Notes: generated from the letters alone by a model not told the origin. Positions 37,081-49,600 are shown, numbered from the stretch's first letter. The stretch: DNA of 64,000 bases from Sporisorium sorghi (GCA_023212695.1 JALCCG010000044.1:1-64000), one strand, 5' to 3'. A program made the numbers and translations.

Positions 37081-39745
37081 ATGACCACAAAGAGCCAGGG
37101 AACACGACACTCCCTTCCTCCCAAAGTAAGTCGATTTTTTCTGACTCAGATCACGTCGCCATGTCTATGCCTTGTCAGCGTGCGGGACAGTCGCTGATCG
37201 TGCTGTTCTCCACCCTCCCTGTCCTCGCATGCATCGACTCTACAGCCTGTGGTCGCCCCTCCGTCAACGACGACGACGGCTGATGACATGAACCGAAACC
37301 AGAACCCTCTTGGAAGCGAGAGCTGTGGTGTCACCGGTCGCGATCGTCACATGGACTTGGCCGCCGTGCAGAGCACCAACTGTCCAGCGTGGAGCGCTCA
37401 CGGATGGTCCACTACACCTCCCTTCCCCACGCCCGCTCTGACCGCGAGCTCCTTGTCATCGTCTTCTTTTATCGGAGAGCGTTCGCCTCTTCTCGCTCCC
37501 TCGGGCGCTGGAAATTTTTCGCGCAGAAACGTCGACATTCCGAACATGACCGGCTTGCCACCCGCCAGAAGCCTAGATGAAGTCCCAACAATTCCAGTCC
37601 TCGGCAACAACGATGGCGTTGGAGGCCAACAGCATCAAAGCTTCGCGCTGCGCAGCTCGTTCGGAAATTATGACAACGGCATGTCATCGCTCTCGTCTTC
37701 CTTCAAGGGGCTCGCCATGTACGAACAGCAAGGACGAGACTCAACTACATCCGTAGACGCCGCGTCGCTCCGCATGAGATCGACTCTGACCGAACCGGTG
37801 CAGCCCGCGCCCAAGCTCATTCCCATGCAGCCTACTGGAGCCGGAGTGCCGCTCACTTCTGTGGTGGAGACGCTCTCCTCAAAGGGATCAAAGGCATGTG
37901 CGGAGGATCCGGAAACCCTCGCCGCCGCTTACAAGCTCCAACAGTGGGGGATTGGGTAAGTCGCGATGCTTCTACGTTCTTCGTTACCGAATTTGACACT
38001 GATCCACCTCGCTTCTGCTTCTCTCGCCATATCGCTCTAACGAACATCAGCATCGGCGCCGGTATCAATCCTAAAGCGGCATCCAGTCGCAACGGTACGC
38101 ATGGCCGCGGACGCAGTACCGGGAGCGAGCCTCCGATCGTCAACACGGGCAACTCGGGTCCCATGTGTGTTCAGCCTGGTGACTGGATCTGCACTAGCTG
38201 TGGCTTTGTGGTGAGTTTTTGAGCAAGATCCCGCTTGCATGCCAGGGCCGCACATTGTCGTTAGTCGCACACTTCTTGCCTGTGACCAGCAACGCTGATC
38301 TGATCTCTCGCTGCCCTTTTCACACCTTGCTATACTAGAACTGGAGGCGACGCGATGTTTGTATGCGCTGCTTCCCCTATGCAGATGGCAACGAGATCAG
38401 TCGCGGCATCCAGGGCGGCGAGATGCTGGCCAAGAGGCTGGCTGCAGGTCTGGATACCGATACAGAAGAGTACAGGCAATCCGTTCAAGCGCTCTGCCCG
38501 GACAAAGCCAAGCGTGGTTTGGACACGTACATGCAGCGACCTGCGGTGCACGAGCTGCCCCAAAACCCTATGCAGGCCTATGCTAGCGGCGGAAGCCCTC
38601 CGATGCGTACCCCAGCGCACATGTCACAAAACGAGGAGTCGAACGTCCAGCCTCCCAACGTGCTCGGCATCCACATGAACGCCAACATGCAGCAGCAGTG
38701 GCGACAGCACATGGATCGGCCCGCAGGATTGACGGATTATTTCAACGCCGGGCATGGACATTACCAGCAGCAGCAACACGGCATGCATGATCAGAGACAG
38801 TCTCAGCCCCTGACTCCGATGCAGCATCATCAATACCAGCATCAGCAGCAACAGCATCAGCTTCAGCTTCAGCTTCAGCTTCACCAACAGCTTAACCAAC
38901 AACAGCAACCTCAACAGCCGCAGCAATACTTTGGCGGCGATCCCAACCAGACATACAGCCCTTACAAGACGTATACTCCGCAGATGCCCTGGCTGAGCAG
39001 GCCCAGCGTGACGTCGGAGTCGGTCGACCACGAATGTTCGGGTCTCTTGCAGCAATCTTCAGACTCTTCGGCTCACTCCACTCCCTTCAGGACGGATGGG
39101 CCGGGCAGGATGAGTCTGTTCCGCTCGAGGACACACACGGGTGCTCCCGAGCTGTTCCAGCAACAGCAGCAGCAACAGGTTGGTGGCCGAGACTCGTCTC
39201 CGCAGGGTGTCAATGTGCCCCGCCGCTCTCTGACCACAGGCTGGTCTCACGGTCAATTCACTCCTCTAGAGGCGCCGTCCGGGCTGCCGAGGGATATTTG
39301 GGCACCTGCACCTAAGCGACCGACGCTGGTGCCTGTTGATCCTGAAGACGTTTCGAAGGAGAAGCGGGCCAAGCCGCAGCCTATTGGTACTAGATCGGGT
39401 GGCGGTGGTAGTGGTGCTGCTGGCGGTGGTAGTGGAAGTGGTAGGGGTAGTGGTAGTGGAGGAAGTGGTGGCAGTGCTGCTGGCAGCTCAATGAATGGCG
39501 GAAACAACAATATCTCGGAACCCGATGGACGAAAGGACGACAAGCACGCTATTGAAAACAACAACAACGATAAGAAGAAGATCACTACCAACCAACCCTA
39601 CGACTATTGGACCTCGGACTCTTTCACTGCTCCCCACTCGGTTTCTTCTGCCGCTACTCCTGGCTCTGTTTCTGGCTCGGGCTCTGTTTCTGGTTCCGGT
39701 TCCGGTTCTGTTTCTAACAGCACAGCTGCCAAGTCGAGCACTTGA
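37081..39745 (+). CDS. RanBP2-type zinc-finger protein with Gln-rich and Gly/Ser-rich tails
   Basis: Four exons, 37081-37125, 37246-37955, 38051-38210 and 38339-39745, give 773 aa. The only recognisable domain is one RanBP2-type zinc finger, 'GDWICTSCGFV' plus 'NWRRRDVCMRCFPYADGNE', with C299, C302, C313 and C316. The W-x-C-x2-C start and the N-x5-C-x2-C end are standard, and in this family the core can bind single-stranded RNA containing GGU. The third intron separates the two cysteine pairs. Downstream are Gln/His-rich repeats (about 450-500), a basic 'SKEKRAKPQPIGTRS' patch and Gly/Ser runs. Unlike yeast Nrp1 there is no RRM. A likely role is in RNA or RNP binding, by inference. ATG 37081 ('MTTKSQGTRHSLPPK') is preferred over an in-frame ATG at 36871. 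Confidence 0.85.
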
Positions 39746-40538
39746 GCGAGTATGCTGTGTTTGACATGTATCTTTCCGAGTAGCTTGATCTCTGTGCACG
39801 AATCGTATTTGATTTGCTCTTCCATGCTTCGTTGTGTCGCGAGAGGCTTGTGGGGCAAGTGTCTGTCTGAGGAGCGTGCAAGTGACCGATTCGTCTCTCG
39901 AGAAGCGAGGATCGAAGCATCCGTGTCGAGCAGCGTGCTTGGAGACCACTCGTTTACACTCTTCGTCCAACAATCCTTTGACCCATGTCTTGTACGTTCA
40001 AGGGTTAGAACTTGGCTGCATGAAGCGTTTCGCTCGCGCCTTCACTCGATGAAACGAAGGGCAATGGTCAAGGGACATTGCATGTTGCGCGATGCAAGAA
40101 TGTCGTCTCACTCGCCAGTCTGTGTGCAGCGCCGATGCGCGCATGTGAGAGAACGGAAAGAATTGTTGGGTCGCTGCGCCTTGTTCGACGTAAGCTCTTC
40201 ACTTGCTTGCTGCATCACTCTCTCACTCACTCTCTCACTCAGTGTCTCACTCTTTCCCTACTTGCATGCTTGCCTGCCTCGAGCACTCGCTCGCTCGCTT
40301 GCTCCATCACCGACCTCCCGCAATTCCTCCCTCACCTTCTCAGTCACCTCCCCACCGACCCCCTCACACACCCTCATCGGGCCAATCGCAGAGCCACTCA
40401 CCCGCTCGCGCTCGTTGAAACAGACGCAACGCTCGCACACTCACTCCATCCTCATAGACCCCACTACAACCCACGCACAGCAAACCGGCAAAAGAATAAC
40501 ATAGCATCGCCATCCGTACAAATACAAACAACCCCTCC
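39746..40538. other. convergent 3' region with CTCACT-type repeats
   Basis: 793 bp between the zinc-finger and CDC24 stops. At about 40210-40255 imperfect CTCACT repeats occur. No gene is evident. Confidence 0.5.
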
Positions 40539-43500
40539 CTAATTAACCACGAGCTCGACCTCGCCGCTCGCACTCGCAGCTGCACTGTCAAACGCCATCT
40601 GCACGTCGTCGTCGTCGCTGATGAGCACCGCGTCGCCATCCTCGTCAATGTACCGCATCCTCAGCGTGTGCTCGACAAGCTTGCCGCTGCAGAGGCGGAT
40701 CTTCTTGGTGACTTTATCCAGCAGCGCGCTAAACGTCGTGGTCGAGAGCACGACGACGACGTACCGGTCCTCTTGGAACGTCACGTTGAGCTTCACCACT
40801 GACGACGACGCCGCCGAGGGAGCAGCAGTGGCTTGCGATGCACCGCCGGCCGCGGAGCGGTACGCTGCATGCGTCGTCGAAGGCTGCTGGTTGCGCAGCG
40901 TCGACGGCGCACTCGGCGCATTGTAGCCGTTGAGGTTGGCGTTGACCGGCGACGATGCCGCCGTTGACGACTGCGGTCGAGACTGCCCCGACTGCCCCGA
41001 CTCGGATGTCGAGATTGACGAGCTCGAGAATCGCTTGTCCACCCCATTCGCCCCCTGTGCCGCCCCTGCCCCCGCTGCTGACGCTACGGACGTCGACGGC
41101 CCGGTAGCCGACGTAGGCGAAGCAGCACTCGCGCCGTGTACATTCTTCATATCACCCACAAACGGCACTTTGGGCATCGGCGGCGCCGGTCCCTGCATGT
41201 GCGGCGGCAAGACGTACATCTGCGGATTCGACGCCGACCGCGATCGACTGTGCGCTGCACCGGAATCCGACGTGGTGCGCGACATGCTCGACGCCACCGA
41301 ATCCCCGCGTGGTCGTCCGCCGTACCGCATATCGCTCGACGTCGAATCCGAAGAGCCATCGAGGTACTCGACAGCCCCACCGTCCACACCACCGGCTCGT
41401 GGTGTTCGTGGATTCGACGCTTGGCGAAGTTGACGCGACGAACTGGCTTTGCGCAGTGCATGCTGATGCTGATCCGCGCCCGAAGAGTAGCTCAGCCCGC
41501 GCGGCATGGGTGGCGGCACAGCGGGCGAGTGCGATCGCCACTGAGCCATCACACTCGAATCCTGGTCCTCGGTGCGTGCTCGAGGTCGCAGATCGTTATT
41601 GCCATTGCTAGCAAGCGAGTTGCCTCTCTCGCGACCTTCAGAGCCCGGCTGCGAGTAGCGACCCTGCGCTGGCGTCGCGCGCCCCGACGTGGGCTCGTAG
41701 TAGCTAGCACCTTCCGAGTCCTCGTCATCGTAGCGGTACGAACTCGCCTGGCTCTGTGTGCGCGACAGAGCCGACGGAGGCAGGATAGCATTAGCAAACG
41801 GATTCACGGGCCCCACTTCGGACAACGGCGTCTGTGGGAAGTGCGAAGTCGTCTGCGTGATACGTCGTACGCCGGCTCCGGCCATGTTGATGCTGTGTTG
41901 CTGTTGTTGTTGTTGCTGTTGCTGCTGCTGAGAGTAGTGCTGTTGTGCCGCCTGCTGTCGTCGCAGGTTGACCTCGTCGATGAGCTTATTGATGGCGGTC
42001 TGCCACTGCTTGAGCTGCTCCTCGTTCTTGCATTTGAGCGCAAAGGATTCGTGATCCACGTCGCCTCTCCACCACACTTGCAGCGCGTACTGCCCACTAG
42101 GTGCGCCGAGGATGCTGCTCATCTTGGAGTTGGCAAAGGCGCCAGTGACATTGTTGATGAAGATACGCCCCTTGAGCTGCAGTGTCGTCTTGGCCTTTTT
42201 GCCTCCGGCAGCCGATGCGGGCCCGCCTTTCTGCTTGAGGAGCGAGTTGTTCTTGGACGACTTCTTTTGCGCAGCAGGAGCAGGCTCCTTGCAGCAGAGC
42301 AAGATCTTCTCGAACAAATAGACGTGATACTCTCGCTCCGTGTCGCTCTTTGCCACCATAAACACGTCCGAGAGCAGCAAGAGACCGAAGGTCTTGATGT
42401 TGTGGCCCTTCCAGTCTTCGACGCGGTACTCGAGTTCCTTGACGAGCTGGGCGTTTTCCTGAAGACGGCTGGTCTCGTTGACTTTATCCGTAATCCTGCG
42501 CATGACCTCGAGACCGTCTTCGAGCTCCTGGTAGCGAGGAGCATCCTCGGGCGTCTTTTTGAGCAGCTGCTCGAGCAGCAAGGGATACTTGCAGATGCGC
42601 TGCACTGGCTTGATCATGAAGGTGGGCAGCTCGTAGGCAGGGTCGAGGTAGCAACCCTGCGCCGAAGGCATGCCTTTGAGCCTGACCAAATTGTGCGCCT
42701 CCTGATTGATGAGGTCCAGCGCAAGGTTGTAATTGGCGCAGAAGGGCTCGTAGACGGTGAAGTCGTCCTCCATGGTCATGAAAACGTGGCCAAAGTGCTG
42801 CTCGTCGGGCGGGCGGCGGACGTTTTCTTCGACGCAGATGAGGAAGCGGCGTTGCACATCGACGAGCTTGTTGAGGTTGCCAAACAAGTTGTGGAGCGTG
42901 TCTGGGGGCAAGATATCGTACTGTGCGAGGGCGCGTGCGTAGTTTTGCATGACCTCGAGGTCCTGTACGTACTTGCGCTCTGTGGTGAGCAGCTCACGAA
43001 TGACTTTGGCGCGGTCGTCTGCGGGGTGGTCGAGGTCGTCGTTGTCGCTCTTGCGATTCGTCTCGATGAGCAGCCCTCGTTCCTCGAAGACGTCGAGCAG
43101 ACGGTTGATGGTGCGCACCACCTTGACGAAACCATTCGTGTCGTTGAGATAGAGTTGGGAGACAGTGAAAATGTCGTCGGGATCCCAGCCGAACTTCTCC
43201 TTGAGCGCAATGATGAACTTCATGACCTGTGCTTTGCACGCGTTGGCGTTGGAGCGGTTGGCATCTGGATTGACTGGCAACTCGACGTCCGGGTTCATAG
43301 TGTTGAAGAGGGCGCAGAGGGGCGAGCCGAGACGGAAGCACTGCCAGAGCTGGGTGACGGGATCGCTGCTGGATTTTCGCGCGGGTGGGCCTGTCGGTGA
43401 GGTGGGGCTGCCAGCTGTTGGGGAGAGTGGATCGGAAGCAGAGGAAGGTGACACGGCCGAGTTGGCGGAGATCTCGTCGAGGTACGCCTCGCCAAAGCCT

Positions 43501-43832
43501 GGGACCGAGTAGAGACGATCGCGCAGGTTGAGACAGGCCTGGTAGAGTGAAGAGCCGGCGACGGCCTGCTTGTTGGCGATGGTGTTGGCGGCAGCGGGCG
43601 CGCCGGCCATGAGTGCGGCACCGCCGGGCCCGATCAAGGACGAGCCAATGCCGCCATCGGCCGAGCTGGAAGCTGCGGAGGAAATGGTGGATGCGTTCAT
43701 GCCTGGCAAGGGACAAGGCGACAGAGGCATGGTGGCCGCCGAGAGGGTGGTTGGGTCAAAAGCGGGCGATGACGAGGACGAGATCGACTGCTTTCGGACT
43801 GATCTGAACGCCAGGGATGTGGAAGCTGCCAT
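40539..43832 (-). CDS. CDC24: Rho-family guanine nucleotide exchange factor CDC24
   Basis: A 1097-aa intronless ORF with full CDC24 architecture. A calponin-homology-like region is at about 160-250 ('LWQCFRLGSPLCALFN', 'NGFVKVVRTINRLLDVFEER'). The DH domain at about 275-475 begins 'VIRELLTTERKYVQDLEVMQ' and includes 'LPTFMIKPVQRICKYPLLLE'. A PH domain at about 480-620 has a Lys-rich insert. A Gln run lies near 635. The C-terminal PB1 domain (about 1010-1097) has an OPCA-like acidic motif 'YIDEDGDAVLISDDDDVQ', which in yeast binds the scaffold Bem1. It activates Cdc42- or Rac-type GTPases at growth sites; in U. maydis Cdc24 has been described as a Rac1 exchange factor. It has a long (2.8 kb) upstream region. 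Confidence 0.96.
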   Translation of the reverse strand: MAASTSLAFRSVRKQSISSSSSPAFDPTTLSAATMPLSPCPLPGMNASTISSAASSSADGGIGSSLIGPGGAALMAGAPAAANTIANKQAVAGSSLYQACLNLRDRLYSVPGFGEAYLDEISANSAVSPSSASDPLSPTAGSPTSPTGPPARKSSSDPVTQLWQCFRLGSPLCALFNTMNPDVELPVNPDANRSNANACKAQVMKFIIALKEKFGWDPDDIFTVSQLYLNDTNGFVKVVRTINRLLDVFEERGLLIETNRKSDNDDLDHPADDRAKVIRELLTTERKYVQDLEVMQNYARALAQYDILPPDTLHNLFGNLNKLVDVQRRFLICVEENVRRPPDEQHFGHVFMTMEDDFTVYEPFCANYNLALDLINQEAHNLVRLKGMPSAQGCYLDPAYELPTFMIKPVQRICKYPLLLEQLLKKTPEDAPRYQELEDGLEVMRRITDKVNETSRLQENAQLVKELEYRVEDWKGHNIKTFGLLLLSDVFMVAKSDTEREYHVYLFEKILLCCKEPAPAAQKKSSKNNSLLKQKGGPASAAGGKKAKTTLQLKGRIFINNVTGAFANSKMSSILGAPSGQYALQVWWRGDVDHESFALKCKNEEQLKQWQTAINKLIDEVNLRRQQAAQQHYSQQQQQQQQQQQHSINMAGAGVRRITQTTSHFPQTPLSEVGPVNPFANAILPPSALSRTQSQASSYRYDDEDSEGASYYEPTSGRATPAQGRYSQPGSEGRERGNSLASNGNNDLRPRARTEDQDSSVMAQWRSHSPAVPPPMPRGLSYSSGADQHQHALRKASSSRQLRQASNPRTPRAGGVDGGAVEYLDGSSDSTSSDMRYGGRPRGDSVASSMSRTTSDSGAAHSRSRSASNPQMYVLPPHMQGPAPPMPKVPFVGDMKNVHGASAASPTSATGPSTSVASAAGAGAAQGANGVDKRFSSSSISTSESGQSGQSRPQSSTAASSPVNANLNGYNAPSAPSTLRNQQPSTTHAAYRSAAGGASQATAAPSAASSSVVKLNVTFQEDRYVVVVLSTTTFSALLDKVTKKIRLCSGKLVEHTLRMRYIDEDGDAVLISDDDDVQMAFDSAAASASGEVELVVN

Positions 43833-44216
43833 GGTCTGTCTGTGTTAGAGCAAGCGAGCAAGCGAACAGCGTCGTTCCAAGATGATAGAGAAAAGCGGGA
43901 CGGCTGTAGAGAGTATCGCGAGCGGCCCTGTGAATCCGAGTGAGGCTGTGACGCTTGTTTCCACCGGTGCCTTGACGAAAGTGGAAGCCGATAAAGTGTG
44001 AGGGTAGCTGTATACTGGCTACAGACAGGCGAAGGCGAAAGCTATCGCAGCAGATGCACTTGGCAGCAGCACCACACAAGAGTCAGAACGCGAGTGGGAC
44101 AGGCGGATAAATCGGCGGATAGTGCGAATCGAGTCGTCTAGCTTGTCGGACCGAAGGATTGAGGGGCCACGCCAAATGAAGTACGCGGATGATGTCGAGA
44201 CAGCGAGAGAGCGAGC

Positions 44217-44239
44217 GAGAGAGAGAGAGAGAGAGAGAG
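44217..44239 (+). repeat. (GA)n microsatellite
   Basis: Perfect GA dinucleotide run upstream of CDC24. Confidence 0.9.
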
Positions 44240-45221
44240 CGGGTGGGACGATGCAAACGAGGTGGACCGAGGACGAGACTGAGACTGCTGTAGCCGGCAA
44301 AAGCAGAGACGGATCAAAGGAACGAGCGAGACAAGCGAGTGGAGAGCGCGAAAGATCCGGTCGTCATGGAGTTGTTGTTGTTGAGACAAGGCAATGCAGA
44401 TGCGGAGACAATGATGTAATGAAAGACGAGCGATTCGGGATCCAGTCCAAGATATCGGGGGGGGGGGTGCGGAGGCGACTGCTGTTTGTCGCAAATGTGG
44501 TGGTGGTTGTGGTGGCTGGATGGAGAGGTTTTGGTCAAAGTGAATGAAGGTTGGGAAGGAAATGACGGAGACAGAGCGATGAGGAGCAGGAGGAGCAAGA
44601 GCAAGAGCAACGATGAAATGGCGTCGAGACGATCCAAAAAATTCAAGGGTCAGACAGCGCAAAGAGAGAGAGCAAAGAGAGCAAAGAGAGGGCGTCGTCT
44701 GCTTGCGCTTGTGAGCGAAATTGAGAGGCGTGTGTCGGCCAGCAACTCTAGCTGGTTGGCTGGGCAGCTGCGCGTCGGATGGAATTGAGGGGGGAAACAG
44801 CAGAGAGGAAAATCACGCGTGTGTGTATGTGTGCGTGCGTGCGTGCGTGCGTGTGTGCAGCAGCAGCCAAATCGGGTTCCAAGAGAGTGTTTCGACAGAA
44901 CTGTGCTTGCCGCTCGCTAGCAACCACTGCGACTCTTGCTCTTCCTCATCCTCTTTCTCTCACTCGCCTCGCTTAGGTAGAGCGTTTGTCGCAAACAGAT
45001 CTACAATCGAACCTCGACATCGAACCGAATGCGCATCGACGCTCGCTGTGGTGTCACTGTAGCATTCTGGTGTGTGTAAGAAAGCAAATTGTTGTTGGTA
45101 GCACACTAACGCTAATATGATGCAATGCGAGGCTGGCTGCTCTGGTAGCGGGCTACGCAAGGAGGCAGCCTAAAATGCAGCAGAGACGCATCCACAACCT
45201 CTTTCTCTAGCAAGCAGCATG

Positions 45222-45223
<2 letters not shown>

Positions 45224-45254
<31 letters not shown>
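45224..45254 (+). repeat. (GA)n microsatellite
   Basis: Perfect GA dinucleotide run of 31 nt in the CDC24-PEX6 interval. Confidence 0.9.
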
Positions 45255-45257
<3 letters not shown>

Positions 45258-46619
45258 CAAAGCAAGGGCTGAGACCCGATTCCGAGAGAGTGCACCAGAG
45301 CACTGCTGTGTATGAACAGGGGCTTCGTCTGCTTGCTCGTCCTGTTTTGGTCTTGGGCGCCGCCTCCAAGCGAGAAACAGACTGAAGAGCAAGTTGTCAC
45401 ACGCAGGCGCTACTGAGCTTGGGCGAAATGAAAAAAAAAAACAGAGCTGTGGTGACTGTTTCTCTCTCTCTCTCTCTTTCTTTTGAGATTTGAGGCCGCC
45501 CCCCACGCACGCGGCGCTTGTCACTCGAGACGGCACTTTGCCTGTGTCTTCGCTCAGGGTCAGGCGAAAAATCGGAATTTCAAACCAGAATCCAAACACA
45601 GCTGGCGGAGAGAGGCCCAATTGCGAAAATGAAGCCTCGGATTTTGGCTCGCTCACTCGACGGTCGAATATCTGATCGTCCCGAAAAAGCACGAAAAGAC
45701 GTCGAAAAAAAAAGGGGAGTCGAAAATGAGCCTGAAATTCATTCTCGACTGTCAGTCAACGGCTTGAAGCGTCACACGAGCTCGACACAGCTTTCTTGCA
45801 CAGCGTGCACAGCTTTGTCGACAGCGAGCCAGCGAGCCAGCAACGGGCTACACCGACAACCGTCTATCATTGCGCCGTCGTTTCAAGGGTGTCAGAAATT
45901 CAGGGTCTCCAGAGGCAAAGTTGACCGGTCGAGTGTGGACGTGCATCGAAAATCATCGTCTCTCTTTTGCGGCGAAAGGGAACAGCTTCCAGAAGCCCGG
46001 GCTGGTTTAGGATTGTGATTGGCTGGCGGCACATTTTGACAGCGGCAAAGTCTGAAGCGGTGGTCTCGCAGCTTCTGTTCGGTCTTGGCACAGCGCCGCA
46101 AGCAAGCTCGCATGCAATGTAATCGATACTCTCCAGCCATGCGCGGCTATGCAACCCTCTTTTCTCTAGAGTTCGGTGCTCGAGACACTAATCTTTCTGG
46201 TTGCAAATGCCGAAGCTGCTCAAGCCAAGGGTGCGTGCATCGAGCGCGGTGAATTCAACATGTCACTTTGAGCTTGAACGCCGTATCGCACCCCCACACC
46301 GCCGAGGGCCCACCTCGACACGGCACCGTTGATGAAATCAACCCACGCCCCACGGCTGAGGACGCCACAGAGCCCAGCGTATCGGTACACAATGGGCGGC
46401 GGCGCCGTTCGGAGTCCGCACCCCGTGCTAGTAGGGCGAACTCGCACGGGTCGATCTGTTTGTGGCTTGCGCTGTGTCGATCTCGCCTTCTTCGCGACAA
46501 TCATACACCGGAGAACTTGAACTAAAAAGTGTCCTTCACTGCTCTGGCGAATGCACGCTTTGCGGCCAAGCTTGTTGGATTAAGATCTGTCTATGTGATA
46601 CGCAGCGTTGAGTGTACAG

Positions 46620-49600
46620 CTATGCCTTGCCTTTACCTTTAGCCTTGCGTCTAGCTTCGGCCGCTTCCTGCTCCTCGTCGGCATTGTCCAGCGCATCGCC
46701 CGTCTCCCTTGCCGCAAGCAGCTGCTTCAGCCCAGCAGCGCCATTGCTACCGTTCGCCGCCGCCTGGACTGCACGCAACAGCTGCTCCTCGCCCACGGTG
46801 CCATTCACCGGTGGCTGCTCGTCCTCCTTCTTGGGCGCCGAGAACTTAGCCTGCACCTCGCGATAATGCTGCATCTCCTGCTCGCTCACGGACGGCGTGA
46901 GCTCCCCCAACGCGCGTGAGAAATCCGCCCTATTCACCCGTACCTCGATCTCCTCGCTGCTCGCCATCTCCGCGAGGTAGTACTGCGCAGTCAGCGGGTG
47001 CGGGTGCTTCTTCTCGCCCCCGGTCGCATTGATCTCCGCAATCCGCGCATCCACCTCGGCCGCTTTGCGCGTCATCGCCTTCAACATCGCGTCCGAGCAC
47101 AAGGCGTAGAAGTCGGCACCCGTCAAATTCATCGGGCACTGCTCGGCGATGCAGCTGAGATCGCCCAGGTCCGGGTCGAGCTTGAACTTTCGCGTTAGCG
47201 CCTGGATGATGTTGAGCTGGGCCGCGTGGGTTTCCGAGACGGAGAGGTAGAGCATGCGGTCGAAGCGGCCGGGGCGGAGGAGTGCGGGGTCGAGAAGGTC
47301 AGGGCGATTCGTTGCGCCGATGACGAAGACGTCGGTGCCTTCCGAGGAGCCCGCCATGCCGTCGAGCTCGGCGAGGAGCTGCGAGACGATGCGGTCCATT
47401 ACGCCGCCACTGTCGCCCTGATTACCGCGTTTGGGAGCGACCGAGTCGAGCTCGTCGAAAAAGACGACGCACGGCTTGGCATCGCGTGCCCGCTGAAAGA
47501 CGCGTCGTACGTTGGCTTCCGATTCACCGATGTACATGTTGAGCAGCTCCGGACCTTTGACGGAGAAGAAATTGAGCGAGCACGACGTCGCGACCGCTTT
47601 GGCGAGGAGGGTCTTGCCTGTTCCTGGCGGGCCGTAGAGCAGGATTCCGGATCGTTTTTTCAGGCCGTCGCTGAAGAGTTCCGGGTGCTCGAGCGGCAGC
47701 TGGATCGTGTCTAGGATGTCCGACTTGACCGAGGCGAGACCGCCGACGTCGTCCCAGGTGACATTGGGGATCTTGGGCGCGCCGATGGATTCCGAGTAGC
47801 TCGAGCGCGCCTTGTTCAGCGCTTGGTCCACGTCGGCGCCCGTGATGGCGAGGCCGGCGAGGAACAGGTCGCGGTCCGATACGGTTGAGGCTGTGACGGG
47901 GAGCGCTTTGCGCACGCGGCTGATCGAGGTCAGCTTGGAGCGCGAGGCGAGGTTGACAAGGTCCGCGGCGACCAGCGCGGCCGTCTGCGTCGCGAGGTTC
48001 TTGAGGTCGACGTCCGGGGCGAGGATCGTATCCTTCAGGGTGATCTCGAGCATGGCGCGTCGTTCGGCCTCGTTAGGGGCGTTGAAGGTGACTTCGTGCT
48101 TGAAGCAGCCCAATACGCCCGAGGGGCACTTGTCCGGGTCGCTCGTCGTGCCGAATACCGCCACGGGCATCGCAGCCGCAGCCTGACCTGCTTCGGCTCC
48201 TTGCTCGCTCGTCACGCTCCGCAGCTCGTCGCAGCAGTTCTGCAGCGCTGTGGCCAGCGGAGGCTCCTGGCCCGTCTCGAGCGTCTGACTCTTGCGTGCA
48301 AGAGCTTCGATGTTCCGCAGCAGAAAGATGCAGGGTGCGCACTCGGCGGCCTTCTGGAACCGCGCCCGTAGAATCCCCTCGGTGCGCACGTCCGTGTCCG
48401 AGATGACGTCGAAGCAGTCCACCTCGACCAGCTGCACACCAGCCGCTTTGGCCACCCACCGCGCCACCGTCTTCTTGCCGCATCCACGCGCGCCCTTGAG
48501 CAGCACGCTGAGATGCAGCCCGAACCGGCTCGCGTTGCTCTGCAGCGTCGCAGTCAGCAGCGACGAGAGCACCGCGTACGGGCTCGAGGGCGCAACGAGC
48601 GGCGCGACCAGACTGCGCAGCTCGGCACTCGACAGCTCGGTGGGCAAGCTCGGCGTGTCCGACGACACGCCGAGCCAGCGATCGCAGTTGGCGACGCGGC
48701 ACTGCTCCACGCCCGTCTGCACCATCTTGGCGACGTTGGGGTCGACGATGCAGCCCAGCTCGCCGATCTGCGACTGCAACGCAAGTGTACGCACAGCCTC
48801 GTCCGTCGTCTGGCTCGCTACGGCCTGGTCTGGTGCGACGAGCTCGGAGCGCAGGTCGGTGACTTTGAAGTAGACCGTGGCCGTTTTGGCTGCTCCAGGA
48901 CCGGAGGGGAGTCGAAGCTCGTGAATGTCGTCTGGAGCCGAGTCGGTGTTGCCCTCCTGTTCGGCTTCTCTGCTGACGAAGCGGGCTTTGCTGGCTTCGA
49001 TGGCGACGGCGATCACGTCGCCGTTTCGACAGATGCGCCGGCGGTCCTCGAAGAAGGTGCGCAGGGCGTCGAGAAAAAGGCCTTGGTAGGCTCGGTCCAC
49101 GCTGAGGGGTCCCGCTACACGCGCGATGCGCAGACTCTCCGCAAAGGGGACGGGGACGGGACACGACCGCACCAGAGCCGAGACGTCCTGCTGCTGTGTT
49201 GACGGCCGCGATCCCAGCACGCGGAGCACGACGCTGCGCGCGGAAGCGGAGAACACTTGGTCTCCGAGGATGTTCTGCGCGAGGATCGGTGACATGTGTA
49301 CGGTCACAGAGCCGTCTGCAGAGGCAGGCAGGTCAGGACTGGATAGGATGCGCACCAGCCTCGTCGTCGAGTCGCCTTGGGCGCTCGCTGCGAGCCAGTC
49401 TCCGTTGAAAGCGCCGAGGGAGGCCATCTCCTTCTCGGTAGCCAGCACCACATTCTCTTCATCGATGTTGTCCTGCGCCGCGCCAGTGAGAGGCGAAGGT
49501 TCGGCAGAGGTGGACGCCTGTGTGAACCAGTGCGAGATGGCGGCAACCAACGTCGAAGGGCCCTGAAGCAGCTCGAGCGTGCAGCGTTTGACGCGGCTGA

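Larger units (their letters stand above)
43833..46619. promoter_or_regulatory. 2.8-kb gene-free region upstream of CDC24
   Basis: The largest gap in the window. It is littered with simple repeats: GA at 44217-44239 and 45224-45254, GTGC/GT at about 44817-44858, a G11 run at 44457-44467 and an A-rich tract near 45430. ORFs such as 45518-46018 (plus) or 46220-46504 (minus) have no recognised content. It presumably contains the CDC24 promoter and leader and the 3' side of PEX6. A non-coding RNA is possible but I see no signature. Confidence 0.5.

Noticed and set aside
41136..43400. 754-codon open frame antisense to CDC24
   Set aside because: It lies wholly opposite the CDC24 coding region, starts near no promoter, and its composition mirrors the GC3 bias of the sense gene. 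No domain is visible.
45518..46018. 166-codon plus-strand ORF
   Set aside because: It starts in repeat-rich intergenic DNA, and codon use and composition are unlike neighbouring genes.
46255..46504. GC-rich overlapping ORFs and a possible tRNA-like B box downstream of PEX6
   Set aside because: No cloverleaf could be folded by eye and no A box is correctly spaced; ORFs on both strands lack family features.
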